From assembly GCF_003946605.1 (NCBI RefSeq), contig NZ_RHOQ01000003.1, positions 62,001 to 126,000 of the forward strand: DNA of 64,000 nt, in the 5' to 3' direction. A model generated the notes under the pieces. The model worked only from the letters and a program-made list of their open reading frames with translations. It was not told the origin of the DNA and made no database searches. A program made the translations under genes and the position numbers. Below are positions 57,106 through 64,000 of the stretch, one piece after another. The DNA comes from Companilactobacillus baiquanensis (lineage in GTDB: Bacteria; Bacillota; Bacilli; Lactobacillales; Lactobacillaceae). Each line of letters begins with the position of its first letter. Position 1 is the first letter of the stretch.

Positions 57106-57227
57106 TGTTACAATCTCGTTATTTATTTTTATAAATATAATTATTTAAAAAACATGTAGTATACTTGTAAAGAACTGCTATTATATATGACAGTCAGTTT
57201 AATATAAAAATAATTTAGAGGTATGGG

Positions 57228-58430
57228 ATGAGAGCACAGCTAGAAGCTGGTATTTTTCAAAGACTTTTGAATATAGACGCTAATATCAATGCCATTATTA
57301 TTGGTTTGATAACAGTTGGTCTTATTACAATTTTAACTTTTATGTCTTATTATTTTGAGGATCTATCCCGAAAGCACACTAAAAGATCATTTAATATAAT
57401 CTTAGGGATAATTGAGGCTGGTACGCTAGTAATTAGTATGATTTTGGTTCAGCATATTTTCAAGGCGATCAATTCAGGAAGCTCGACTAATTGGTTTTAC
57501 GCGACTACCCAAATGACCTTATTACTATATTGTCTTTATACAATGCAAAATCACTTTATAGATGGAGTTAATATAATTGCTCCGTTGTATATATTTGGAC
57601 ATCATTTGTCTGATGAAAGTATGGGATATAATATTTTCTTTGTGGCGATTTTGATTGCTATGGCAATAACGGTTATGTACATTGCTTTTAATAAAAATAG
57701 TATTAGAAACACTGAATGGAAGTATATAGCTCTACAAATTATTTATGGTGGTATTTGGTGGATCTTAATTTGGTCGATTTATAAATTCTCACTAGTAAAA
57801 ACGGTTTATATGCTGATCGGCTTTGTAATTTACATGTGGATCATCAGATTATTTTCCAAATGGATCAGAACTTCATTTAACGACTATAATATTATGTCGA
57901 GAAAAGTTAACTATGATGAGTTAACTGGTATTAGAAATCGTGCTAATTTAGATCAGACCATAGATGAGATCTTTAAAGTTTACAGTAAAGAAAACAGTGA
58001 TCCCTTAACGATGGGAATGTTTGATATTGATAAATTTAAAGAATTTAATGATAAATACGGTCATTCAGCCGGTGATAAAGTATTGCACCACGTTGCCGAA
58101 GTATTCCATCATCAACTATTTAAACAAACGTCTAAGGGACAAGTATATAGGTATGGTGGTGAAGAGTTTGTTGTGATTTTTAAAGGGATGAATGTTGAAG
58201 ATTCTTCGGCTATTATTCGTCAAATTAGAAATCAAATGATAAATGATCCATTGTATTACGAGGGTAATGAATTAAACGTTAGAATTTCCTTTGGTGTTTC
58301 AGAGTTGTCACCTGATGATAAGGATATAAATGATTTATTACGTCGAATCGATCATTATTTGTATCAATCAAAGAGATCTGGAAGAGATCGTATTACGGTT
58401 GAAGATAAGACATTTAAGTTTGAAATATAG
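57228..58430 (+). CDS. Membrane-bound GGDEF protein (diguanylate cyclase), bracketed by composite repeats
   Basis: ATG 57228 follows TAGAGGTATGGG. The 400-residue protein has about six membrane segments (20-215) and a GGDEF domain (about 225-390) with MFDIDKFKEFNDKYGHSAGD and active-site YRYGGEEF (GGEEF at 310-314). It should make cyclic di-GMP. No RxxD inhibitory site precedes the motif. It shares layout but little N-terminal similarity with the GGDEF protein at 53323. Both flanks carry the same composite R1+R2 repeat in the same orientation. Confidence 0.92.
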   Translation: MRAQLEAGIFQRLLNIDANINAIIIGLITVGLITILTFMSYYFEDLSRKHTKRSFNIILGIIEAGTLVISMILVQHIFKAINSGSSTNWFYATTQMTLLLYCLYTMQNHFIDGVNIIAPLYIFGHHLSDESMGYNIFFVAILIAMAITVMYIAFNKNSIRNTEWKYIALQIIYGGIWWILIWSIYKFSLVKTVYMLIGFVIYMWIIRLFSKWIRTSFNDYNIMSRKVNYDELTGIRNRANLDQTIDEIFKVYSKENSDPLTMGMFDIDKFKEFNDKYGHSAGDKVLHHVAEVFHHQLFKQTSKGQVYRYGGEEFVVIFKGMNVEDSSAIIRQIRNQMINDPLYYEGNELNVRISFGVSELSPDDKDINDLLRRIDHYLYQSKRSGRDRITVEDKTFKFEI

Positions 58431-58439
58431 AATTAAAGA

Positions 58440-58690
58440 GTGGAACAAAGCATGTTCAACTTTCGAGCATTAAGGCCAATAGCTCCAGTAATCTGATTTT
58501 AGATTACTGGAGCTATTGGTTTTAAGCGGAAAAAGCTATGTTTTGTTCCACGTTTATTTATGTGTGCTGAAACGCGTTAATTAAGGCAGAGACCTCCGCT
58601 TAGCTACGAGTGACGAGCAATTGAAAGTGCACAATTGTTCGTTACTCTAGGCTATGCTCGGTCTCTAACCGCCTTAATTAACGCTCTTTT
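58440..58690. repeat. Composite R1 (copy D) plus R2 (copy 2) element
   Basis: R1 part: outer arms GTGGAACAAAGCAT (58440) / ATGTTTTGTTCCAC (58538) with one G-U position, and inner 18-bp perfect arms CAATAGCTCCAGTAATCT (58477) / AGATTACTGGAGCTATTG (58501). R2 part: outer arms GCGTTAATTAAGGC (58574) / GCCTTAATTAACGC (58671), inner AGTGACGAGCAATTG / CAATTGTTCGTTACT. The arms differ from copy 1 in compensatory fashion while the single-stranded blocks are kept. Confidence 0.87.
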
Positions 58691-59988
58691 TATTTGTTCT
58701 TAATACGTTTAGGACTTTCCCAAGTACCTTGACCATGTCCCATAATAGTTCTTATTGCAGGTATAAAGGTTGTAACAACTGAGAAGGCATTTACTTGCCA
58801 ATAAACTAAAGTATAAAAAGGCATAAACATTAAATATTTAAACTTTCTACCACGTTCATCAACTATTAAAGCGGCTCCAAGTTGAATGATTCCTGCTAAC
58901 ATCTCAAAAGTAATAAAGACAAATGACATTGCAAATAAGAAAATTACTTGTTTAAGGTCACCGGTAAAGATAAATCCTGCTAGTGATCCTAAAAATAAAA
59001 CTAAACTTATAAAATAGAAGAACGACCAAATAATACTGAAGGTTTGATCAACTAAGAACGCAATTTGTCTGGTATATCTTAGTGGGTGGGAAATTATCTT
59101 CCAAAAGTTTGAAAGCCATACTTCCGTACCACCTTTAGCCCAACGTTTTCTTTGATGGTACAGGCTCTTTAAAGTATCGGGTACATTCATATAGAAGATG
59201 ATATTTGGTGCAAATACAGTAGACCAGCCACTGATCTGGTGATCCCAAGCGATACTAATATCTTCAGTTGCTCTGTCTTGTCTGAATAATCCCACATCGA
59301 TCAAGGCGTCACGACGATACATTGTGTTAGCACCACTGTATGCATACATATTGCCAAAGACACCGACTTGACTACGTTTGATAACTCCAACAATACTTGA
59401 AAATTCAACGGTTTGTGATTTAGAAATGATCGTGTTACGGTTTTGGACATCCATATTAGCAGTAACAGCGGCAATATTTTGTCCTTCTGACGTGTTAAAG
59501 TAATTCATATATTTCCATATTGCATCTGGTTCTGGTAAAGAATCGGCATCATTACTTAAAATAAATTCACCTTTAGTAAAGGCAATACCGATATTAAAGG
59601 CATGAGCTTTACCTTGATTTTTTTGAATACGGATTACTTTTAGATTATCGTATTTTAACATTAAACGTTTTAGTATTTCAGGTGTACTGTCAGTTGAACC
59701 ATCATCAGTAACTAAAACTTCATAGTTAGAATAATTTAAATCGTTCATTAAATAATTGATCGTATCTTCGATCATGACTTCTTCGTTGTGTGCGGGAATC
59801 ATGATGGTAACAAAAGGTTGAACACTTTTATCTATTTTTTTATAGTTTACGATTCTGTGTTTGTAAATAAATTGATAACATATCATACCAATTAACCAAC
59901 AAAATGAACCTAAAATTGGATAAGAGATCAGGATCAATAGTAGAAAGTTGGCTACAGCATCGAAACCGGAAATTCCTGTATTAATCAT
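58690..59988 (-). CDS. pgaC: Processive family-2 glycosyltransferase, PgaC/IcaA-like
   Basis: The minus-strand ATG at 59988 overlaps the upstream gene by four bases. The 432-residue protein has N-terminal membrane segments and a GT2 core with VTDDGSTDST, SNDADSLPEPD, RATEDISIAW and the processivity motif HQRRKRWAKG. It ends in three to four C-terminal membrane segments. It is built like poly-beta-1,6-N-acetylglucosamine synthases (PgaC/IcaA) and should polymerise and extrude an exopolysaccharide. PgaB/IcaB deacetylase and IcaC genes are not in the window, so the exact polymer is open. Confidence 0.88.
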   Translation of the reverse strand: MINTGISGFDAVANFLLLILISYPILGSFCWLIGMICYQFIYKHRIVNYKKIDKSVQPFVTIMIPAHNEEVMIEDTINYLMNDLNYSNYEVLVTDDGSTDSTPEILKRLMLKYDNLKVIRIQKNQGKAHAFNIGIAFTKGEFILSNDADSLPEPDAIWKYMNYFNTSEGQNIAAVTANMDVQNRNTIISKSQTVEFSSIVGVIKRSQVGVFGNMYAYSGANTMYRRDALIDVGLFRQDRATEDISIAWDHQISGWSTVFAPNIIFYMNVPDTLKSLYHQRKRWAKGGTEVWLSNFWKIISHPLRYTRQIAFLVDQTFSIIWSFFYFISLVLFLGSLAGFIFTGDLKQVIFLFAMSFVFITFEMLAGIIQLGAALIVDERGRKFKYLMFMPFYTLVYWQVNAFSVVTTFIPAIRTIMGHGQGTWESPKRIKNK

Positions 59989-60524
59989 AATTTTGTATCC
60001 TCGAATTTACTGTAAATTTTGTCGATAGCTTTAATCTCGAAATTATTTTCTGGTGTTACGACATAATATCTAATATTGTTACGACGGTGATAACGTTCAC
60101 CAAATTTAGATGAATAGAAATCCTTAATAGCTTCACGTCTTGCAAAAAGCTTTTGTTCATCATAAATTGCATGGCGCTTTACGTGATTTTTGGTGTAGTA
60201 ATTATTGTATAGAGTAAATGAAACAGTAATAATTGCCAGGATAATGAATGCATAGGATAGGAAATGTTCAAAGAAGTTGAACAGATCCTTTCCTTCTGGA
60301 ACTGACCAAGGCTGTCCTTTTAAATCTTTATTAAAGAATACAGTTATTGATAAAGTCCAATAGATGGGAATCAACATTATTACCCAAGCTATAATAGTAA
60401 TTAAAATTTGTCTGATTTTTAATAGCCAATGACCTTGTTCAAAAAAAGCATCATGGATGTAATTTTGCATAGGGTTATTATTTTTTCTTAATTTCATTTT
60501 CGTCACCCATAACTTTTTATCCAT
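59985..60524 (-). CDS. PgaD/IcaD-like accessory membrane protein
   Basis: The minus-strand ATG at 60524 is kept although the ribosome site is weak; ATGs at codons 10 and 19 are alternatives. The 179-residue protein has two membrane segments (about 38-60 and 85-108) and a charged C-terminal tail, the layout of PgaD/IcaD. It overlaps the synthase gene by four bases (ATGA). In E. coli, PgaD together with PgaC binds cyclic di-GMP to switch on synthesis; the two GGDEF genes nearby make the same logic plausible here. Confidence 0.75.
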   Translation of the reverse strand: MDKKLWVTKMKLRKNNNPMQNYIHDAFFEQGHWLLKIRQILITIIAWVIMLIPIYWTLSITVFFNKDLKGQPWSVPEGKDLFNFFEHFLSYAFIILAIITVSFTLYNNYYTKNHVKRHAIYDEQKLFARREAIKDFYSSKFGERYHRRNNIRYYVVTPENNFEIKAIDKIYSKFEDTKL

Positions 60525-60874
60525 TTGATTATTTAAATTATATTAATTAAATAATCCCTTTAAAAAACCCAAGAGTTAAAATATATGTATTTTCAATCTC
60601 TGTGTGATGAAATAATAGGCTATTTAGTATACATATATTTATAATCAATATTTATGAATTCAATTGAAGAATCCTTGAAATCACTGATATGAAGCCCTTT
60701 GATTTCCTCTAATGGTAATCAGATATTAAATTTTTTCAAGAAAAGTGAATTAAAAAATCAATCGTGTTTTTTGGATTTTTTGGTTGATGTTTTGCAGCAT
60801 TCTTGCATTTAAGAGGGAATAGGTTTATAGTGTACTAGTAAACTAATACACTAGAGAGGAAAAGGAAAAGGAAA
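60525..60874. other. 350-bp divergent gap between exopolysaccharide and GntR operons
   Basis: AT-rich. It contains the GntR-operon promoter and operator described separately. On the pgaD side no convincing promoter boxes were picked out. No gene seen. Confidence 0.5.
60803..60853 (+). promoter_or_regulatory. Promoter and 26-bp operator of the GntR-ABC operon
   Basis: The -35 TTGCAT (60803-60808), 17-bp spacer and -10 TATAGT (60826-60831) are followed by a near-perfect 26-bp palindrome at 60828-60853. Its arms are TAGTGTACTAGT and ACTAATACACTA. The operator overlaps the -10, so repression by the YtrA-type regulator is expected. Confidence 0.75.
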
Positions 60875-61249
60875 ATGGATTTTGACGATAAGGTTCCAAT
60901 CTATTATCAAATTAAAAATCATCTCTATCATCAAATAGTTACGGGTACGCTTGTCCCTGGTGCTAAACTGCCATCAGTGAGACAATTAGCTGTCGATGTA
61001 ACTGCAAATGTTAATACAGTGCAACGTGCTTTATCAGAGATGACGGATGAAAAAATGATCATACCTCAACGTGGTAAAGGTAATTTTGTTACTGATGACG
61101 TTTTAAGTATTAAAAAATTAAAAGATAAACTTATTAATGAACAACTTTCTTTGTCATATCAAGAGTTACATGACTTAAATTTAACTGACGATCAGATCTT
61201 AGATGAGTTTGAGAAATATATAAAAAATAGGAGTGAAATTCATGAGTGA
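60875..61249 (+). CDS. GntR-family repressor, YtrA subfamily
   Basis: ATG 60875 follows AGGAAAAGGAAAA. The 124-residue protein has a winged helix at about 8-75 (VPIYYQIKNHLYHQIVTG, GAKLPSVRQLAVDVTANVNTVQRAL) and a short C-terminal helical tail, the compact YtrA layout. Such regulators repress the ABC-transporter operon in which they lie, here the two following genes. The stop overlaps the next start by eight bases. The operator sits right upstream. Confidence 0.92.
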   Translation: MDFDDKVPIYYQIKNHLYHQIVTGTLVPGAKLPSVRQLAVDVTANVNTVQRALSEMTDEKMIIPQRGKGNFVTDDVLSIKKLKDKLINEQLSLSYQELHDLNLTDDQILDEFEKYIKNRSEIHE

Positions 61250-61952
61250 TTTATTGAAAATAGATAATTTGAATTATAGTCATAGTTTAAAGAATATTTT
61301 GCATGATGTTAATTTGACGATTGAAAGTGGCAAGATCATTGGATTACTAGGTGAAAATGGTGCTGGTAAGACCACTTTGATGCGTCTGATCACGGGCAGT
61401 GCTCACGGTAAAGGTGAAATTACTGTTAAAGATGCTACAACGGCTAGCCAAAGAAAAAGTTATGTCAGTTTTACCGAACATCTAGGCGGATTTCCAAGTG
61501 GAATGAGAATCGAAAAATTACGTGATTTTTATAAAAATGTTTATCCTGACTTTGATGAAAATCGTTTTGATGAATTACTAGATTTTTCTCAGTTAGATAA
61601 AACTAGTAAAATCTCTGCTCTATCAAAAGGTATGAAGGAAAAATTGATCATTACATTAACTTTGGCACGAAAAGCTGATTTATATTTGTTAGATGAACCT
61701 TTTGGTGGAATTGATAGTATGAGTCGTAAAAAGATCATTAGTAGTATTTTAAAATGGAAATCAGAAGATTCGACAATGATTATTAGTGATCACTATGTTA
61801 CTGAAATTGCTCCAATTTTGGATGAAATTGTAGTAGTCAAAGATAAGACAATCAATTGTCATAAGAAGACAGACGAAATTCGTGAAAAGTCTGGTCAAAG
61901 TATTGAAGACTTCTATGAAAGCTTATACGAGGAGGGTAATCAAAATGACTAG
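61242..61952 (+). CDS. ABC transporter ATP-binding protein
   Basis: ATG 61242 (MSDLLKIDNL) has AGGAGTG upstream; the GTG at 61233 is part of that site. The 236-residue protein has Walker A GENGAGKT (37-44), signature-like ALSKGMKEK (about 126-134), Walker B DLYLLDEP (about 146-153) and the switch histidine in SDHYV. It powers the membrane partner encoded next, overlapping it by eight bases. YtrB-like exporters of this kind respond to wall-active compounds, but substrate is not evident. Confidence 0.93.
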   Translation: MSDLLKIDNLNYSHSLKNILHDVNLTIESGKIIGLLGENGAGKTTLMRLITGSAHGKGEITVKDATTASQRKSYVSFTEHLGGFPSGMRIEKLRDFYKNVYPDFDENRFDELLDFSQLDKTSKISALSKGMKEKLIITLTLARKADLYLLDEPFGGIDSMSRKKIISSILKWKSEDSTMIISDHYVTEIAPILDEIVVVKDKTINCHKKTDEIREKSGQSIEDFYESLYEEGNQND

Positions 61953-62724
61953 TTTTGGAAAATTATTTAAAGTTACAATAAATGAGAAATTCAAGGCAAT
62001 GAATTTTATCTTATTGATAGATTTGATTGCCATTGCAGTAACTTCAATTTGGGTAGCAATAACGGGCACTTTAAATTCAGCCGTATTTTCTAGTATCGTA
62101 TTTTCTTGGTCTTCGATCGTATATTTGGTAGCTTTTATCCGCTTGTCAGTTTTACAAGAAAAAACTTTTACGCGTGATAGTTATCGTTTGATACCAATTG
62201 GAGATATAAAATTTTATCTTAGCAATTTAGCATCAACAGTTGTTTCATTCTTATATGTATTTGTAGTTCAAGTTGTTCTTTACGGAATTGTTGTGGCTAT
62301 GAATTGGCATGATGTCAAAGATATAATGACTTATATGAAATTAATGAATCCTGGGACTGAATTCAGTGCTATGAATATAACTTTGGCAGGATTATCGGTC
62401 GTTATGCTGACTCTTGCTATGACAGTTTTAGGTTGGACAACGATCAATTTGATCCACTTAGTCGGAAGAGCAGCTGGGAACTTTTTACCAAGTACCGGAC
62501 GTAAGGCTTTAAACGTCGTAATGTATATTTTAGTTATCTGGTTAGTTCTTAGAGTTGTCAGTTTCTTAAACACACAAATTGGTAATTCAATGTCACTAAT
62601 TAGTAATTCAAATGATACATTAACGTTCTTCTTAAATGTGGCGGCGTTCTTAGTAGTTGCCGCAGTTGAAGCCGCAGTAAGTATTTATCTATTGAATAGA
62701 TGGGTTGAAACAATTACCGAGTAA
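61945..62724 (+). CDS. ABC transporter permease
   Basis: ATG 61945 (MTSFGKLFKVT) follows GAGGAGGG; the longer frame to 61882 runs inside the ATPase gene. The 259-residue product has about six hydrophobic segments and no enzyme motifs. It pairs with the ATPase encoded immediately upstream. Terminator after the stop closes the three-gene operon. Confidence 0.87.
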   Translation: MTSFGKLFKVTINEKFKAMNFILLIDLIAIAVTSIWVAITGTLNSAVFSSIVFSWSSIVYLVAFIRLSVLQEKTFTRDSYRLIPIGDIKFYLSNLASTVVSFLYVFVVQVVLYGIVVAMNWHDVKDIMTYMKLMNPGTEFSAMNITLAGLSVVMLTLAMTVLGWTTINLIHLVGRAAGNFLPSTGRKALNVVMYILVIWLVLRVVSFLNTQIGNSMSLISNSNDTLTFFLNVAAFLVVAAVEAAVSIYLLNRWVETITE

Positions 62725-62774
62725 AAATACGCTCATAAGATACGATTTCAAGTATCTTAAGAGCGTATTTTTTG
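62725..62774 (+). terminator. Rho-independent terminator
   Basis: AAATACGCTC / GAGCGTATTT with inner AAGATAC / GTATCTT, then T6. Confidence 0.9.
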
Positions 62775-62815
62775 AAATTAAACGTATAATGATACGTATG
62801 AAAGGAATGATTCCA

Positions 62816-63286
62816 ATGGCAACTATTTATGATTTTTCAGAAACAGAAATGAACGGTGACAAAATCGATTTTAATAATTATAAAGGTAAAACATTATTGG
62901 TCGTTAATACAGCCAGTAAATGCGGATTAGCTCCACAACTTGAGGCTATCGAAGCATTATACAAAAAATATCACGAGCAAGGATTAGAGGTTCTTGGGTT
63001 ACCGTCTAATCAATTTCATCAAGAATTAGGTTCAGATGAAGAAACTAGTGAATATTGTCAAATGCATTATGGAGTAACTTTTCCAATGACAAAACAAGTT
63101 AAAGTTAATGGGGAAGACGAAGATCCTTTATTTACTTACTTAAAAGAAACGGCCGGTAGCGGTCGTATCAAATGGAATTTTACTAAATTTTTGGTTAGTC
63201 GTGATGGTAAAACAATCAAACGTTTTGCACCGGTCACTAAGCCGGAAAAAATAGAACCAGAAATTATTGAAGATTTGAAAAAGTAG
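62816..63286 (+). CDS. Glutathione peroxidase-family protein
   Basis: ATG 62816 (MATIYDFSET) follows AAAGGAATG; the longer frame to 62705 runs through the terminator. The 156-residue protein has NTASKCGL with peroxidatic Cys36, LGLPSNQFHQE with the conserved Gln, and RIKWNFTKFLV with the conserved Trp-Asn. It reduces peroxides; bacterial members of this type usually take electrons from thioredoxin rather than glutathione. Length is normal. Confidence 0.95.
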   Translation: MATIYDFSETEMNGDKIDFNNYKGKTLLVVNTASKCGLAPQLEAIEALYKKYHEQGLEVLGLPSNQFHQELGSDEETSEYCQMHYGVTFPMTKQVKVNGEDEDPLFTYLKETAGSGRIKWNFTKFLVSRDGKTIKRFAPVTKPEKIEPEIIEDLKK

Positions 63287-63440
63287 GGTTACGTTAGGTT
63301 TAAAATCATGGGCTACTAGTCGATATTTTCTTTACCAATCTAATTTTTACGCTCATATTATGATCTCCTTTTGTGTGAATGTGTTTTTAGATGTGATGTG
63401 AGTTAAATATTGTGTATTTCTTGATAATTCATTTACGAAA
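63287..63440. other. Short gap, nothing recognised
   Basis: AT-rich spacer between convergent genes, with no supported gene, repeat or hairpin before the terminator that starts at 63441. Confidence 0.4.
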
Positions 63441-63480
63441 AAATACCAGTTACCTCCAATTCGGAGATAACTGGTATTTT
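63441..63480 (-). terminator. Terminator between convergent genes
   Basis: AAATACCAGTTA (63441) / TAACTGGTATTT (63467) with inner CTCC / GGAG. T-rich on the minus side, serving the acetolactate decarboxylase gene. Confidence 0.85.
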
Positions 63481-63482
63481 AA

Positions 63483-64000
63483 TTATCCTTCAGCGTTATG
63501 TACATCATCTATAATATTATCTTTAGAAAAATCGTGATTCATATATTCTTTATTATTAGTAGGTAAATGCTGTTCTAAGGTATCGAATTGTTGGAAAGAT
63601 ACTACTCCAGATACTGTATCAAAGTTTAAAATATGTCCACCAAAATTATGATCATCTGACAGAAAATGACTGTGGAATCCACTGACCGCAGCACCATCAA
63701 ATAGTGTTGGAGAATGGTAACTGATCAAAGTTCCGGTTACTTGATCTTTGTTAAACATATTTTGTTTCTCAGCAGTTTTTGAAAGTGAATCGTAAGGTGA
63801 AGATGACTTTCTAACAGCTCTAGTTGTCATATTTTTAAAAGTACCGGTTATTTTGATAGAAAAGAAAGTATTATCACTATTTGCGGCTTCTTTAATTTGT
63901 GACTGAAGATCCTCACGTGCTATATTTTCAACTTCCATCATTTCAGCATAATCAGCAAAATGACTATTAGCGAATGGCATAGTAAAGTTGCCATCAAGAA
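63483..64000 (-). CDS. alsD: Alpha-acetolactate decarboxylase, N-terminal part beyond window
   Basis: The minus-strand frame is open to the right edge (LDGNFT directly ahead of MPFANSHF), so the start lies outside. The visible C-terminal ~170 residues contain the zinc-site region GFHSHFLSDDHNFGGHILNF, diagnostic of acetolactate decarboxylase. The enzyme converts alpha-acetolactate to acetoin, part of pyruvate overflow and pH homeostasis in lactic acid bacteria. Confidence 0.93.
   Translation of the reverse strand, partial: LDGNFTMPFANSHFADYAEMMEVENIAREDLQSQIKEAANSDNTFFSIKITGTFKNMTTRAVRKSSSPYDSLSKTAEKQNMFNKDQVTGTLISYHSPTLFDGAAVSGFHSHFLSDDHNFGGHILNFDTVSGVVSFQQFDTLEQHLPTNNKEYMNHDFSKDNIIDDVHNAEG

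Noticed and set aside
1-64000. Prophage or transposon
   Set aside because: No integrase, transposase, terminase or structural phage proteins were recognised.

Overview
The window is AT-rich, with short intergenic gaps, TTG/ATG starts and strong GGAGG-type ribosome binding sites. Gene content (SLAP-type surface proteins, WxL lectin-like proteins, an LPxTG-like anchored adhesin, Nramp manganese transporter, acetolactate decarboxylase, PEP synthase, glutathione peroxidase, PTS IIABC) points to the Lactobacillaceae, most likely a Companilactobacillus-like species. That assignment is inferred from gene content and protein style, not from a marker gene.

Region 1 (1-18,170) is a cell-surface island. 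Two BspA-type leucine-rich-repeat proteins and five tandem paralogues of a secreted family all end in a pair of SLAP/DUF5776-type repeats. A leaderless single-repeat mini-protein, a GH73 glucosaminidase and a PGRP-type amidase carry the same repeats. One paralogue is split by a single in-frame TAA. Another has lost its normal start next to an inserted AbrB-like/Doc toxin-antitoxin pair. Between the two wall hydrolases lie two competence-type regulators, a ComK-like factor and a ComX/SigH-like sigma factor. The sigma gene has a leader that can fold in two mutually exclusive ways.

Region 2 (18,200-35,660) is mostly housekeeping and transport: a lipoprotein, a YdcF-family protein, an AI-2E-family permease and a glycosyltransferase-accessory-like protein; a coiled-coil FPQTG-anchored adhesin with a cre site; gpmA; a DUF6978-DUF1828/1829 pair of unknown role; a CPA1 antiporter; an AlbA_2/RecG-like protein inserted between 63-bp perfect copies of the antiporter's 3' end, behind a striking ~20-bp repeat array; and ppsA with a cre site.

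Region 3 (35,660-47,760) is a second surface block: two tandem WxL proteins with L-type-lectin-like heads, then a 6.4-kb lectin/MBG-repeat/SLAP gene that is again split by one in-frame TAA. In both split genes the stop lies between the N-terminal domain and the SLAP anchor.

Region 4 (47,770-64,000) holds two oxidoreductases, an orphan HicA, usp-mntH, yaaA, two membrane GGDEF proteins, a PTS IIABC gene with three identical palindromes upstream, pgaC/pgaD-like exopolysaccharide genes (a plausible c-di-GMP-controlled biofilm module), a GntR-ABC operon with a 26-bp operator, a glutathione peroxidase and the 3' part of an acetolactate decarboxylase gene. Families of long, covarying palindromic repeats sit in the intergenic gaps. 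Two composite copies bracket one of the GGDEF genes.

No rRNA, tRNA, CRISPR array, transposase or integrase was seen.
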